From: CAYWJT01 sp964458655 | GTDB taxonomy: Bacteria; Acidobacteriota; Aminicenantia; Aminicenantales; Saccharicenantaceae | Assembly (NCBI GenBank): GCA_964458655.1 | Contig: CAYWJT010000071.1 | Coordinates: forward strand, 1-9,671 | Direction: 5' to 3' | DNA length: 9,671 bases | Part shown: positions 9,619-9,671 of the stretch, in pieces | How positions within the stretch are numbered: the stretch's first letter is position 1 | Layout of the letters: each line of letters begins with the position of its first letter | The notes under the pieces: generated by a model | Databases searched by the model: none | Told to the model about the DNA's origin: nothing | The model's input: only the letters and a program-made list of their open reading frames with translations | Position numbers and translations under genes: made by a program

Positions 9619-9671
9619 TGTTATTTAAAGTTGAAAAGTGGACAATTTAAGCGTGAAAAGTGGACTCTTTA
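9619..9671. repeat. Tandem 22-bp repeat, probable end of an insertion sequence
   Basis: Two copies of a 21-bp unit at 9623-9643 and 9645-9665 match at 18 of 21 positions and share an exact 12-mer, TGAAAAGTGGAC. The period is 22 bp, and the last bases of the window (9667-9671) look like the start of a third copy. The segment is clearly more AT-rich than its surroundings. Multiple short terminal repeats beginning with 5'-TG are known for IS21-family elements, and a TG at 9619 is a candidate tip. The transposase genes would lie beyond the right edge. An operator or iteron-like array is the alternative. Confidence 0.45.

Overview
The window is a GC-rich stretch of a bacterial chromosome, densely packed with genes that have strong Shine-Dalgarno sites and frequent stop/start overlaps. 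It holds seven protein genes: a TCA-cycle block on the left and a two-component signalling operon on the right. I cannot place the organism firmly. An AcnB-type aconitase, an unusual isocitrate dehydrogenase, an LDH-type malate dehydrogenase and a PAS-GAF-PAS hybrid kinase would suit an acidobacterial, Aminicenantes-like or delta-proteobacterial lineage, but that is inference from gene style only.

Layout. Positions 1-172 are non-coding and open with a short motif repeated at 22-bp spacing. On the minus strand, acnB (931-3477) runs leftward into an SDR-family reductase (173-934), and the two overlap by 4 bp (ATGA). A 244-bp divergent intergenic region (3478-3721) separates acnB from a rightward pair: isocitrate dehydrogenase (3722-4921) and malate dehydrogenase (5007-5939). 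The mdh stop codon overlaps, tail to tail, the stop of a leftward operon. In transcription order that operon is a hybrid histidine kinase (9565-6707), a stand-alone HPt protein (6707-6351) and a single-domain response regulator (6334-5936). The right edge (about 9619-9671) is AT-rich and carries a near-perfect tandem 22-bp repeat that looks like the end of a mobile element lying mostly outside the window.

How the genes work together. AcnB (citrate to isocitrate), Icd (isocitrate to 2-oxoglutarate) and Mdh (malate/oxaloacetate) are three TCA enzymes on two divergent transcripts. Citrate synthase is not in the window. The SDR is translationally tied to aconitase, but its substrate is unknown. 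The signalling operon encodes every part of a His-Asp-His-Asp phosphorelay: kinase H436, receiver aspartates D728 and D872, HPt H61 and terminal regulator D53. No DNA-binding output domain is encoded with it. Nothing in the sequence directly links the phosphorelay to the TCA genes beyond the shared 3' boundary.

This is mostly conventional core metabolism plus signalling. The points most worth a second look are the tandem repeats at both edges, the apparently leaderless kinase transcript, the acnB-SDR overlap, and some motif variants in Mdh and Icd.
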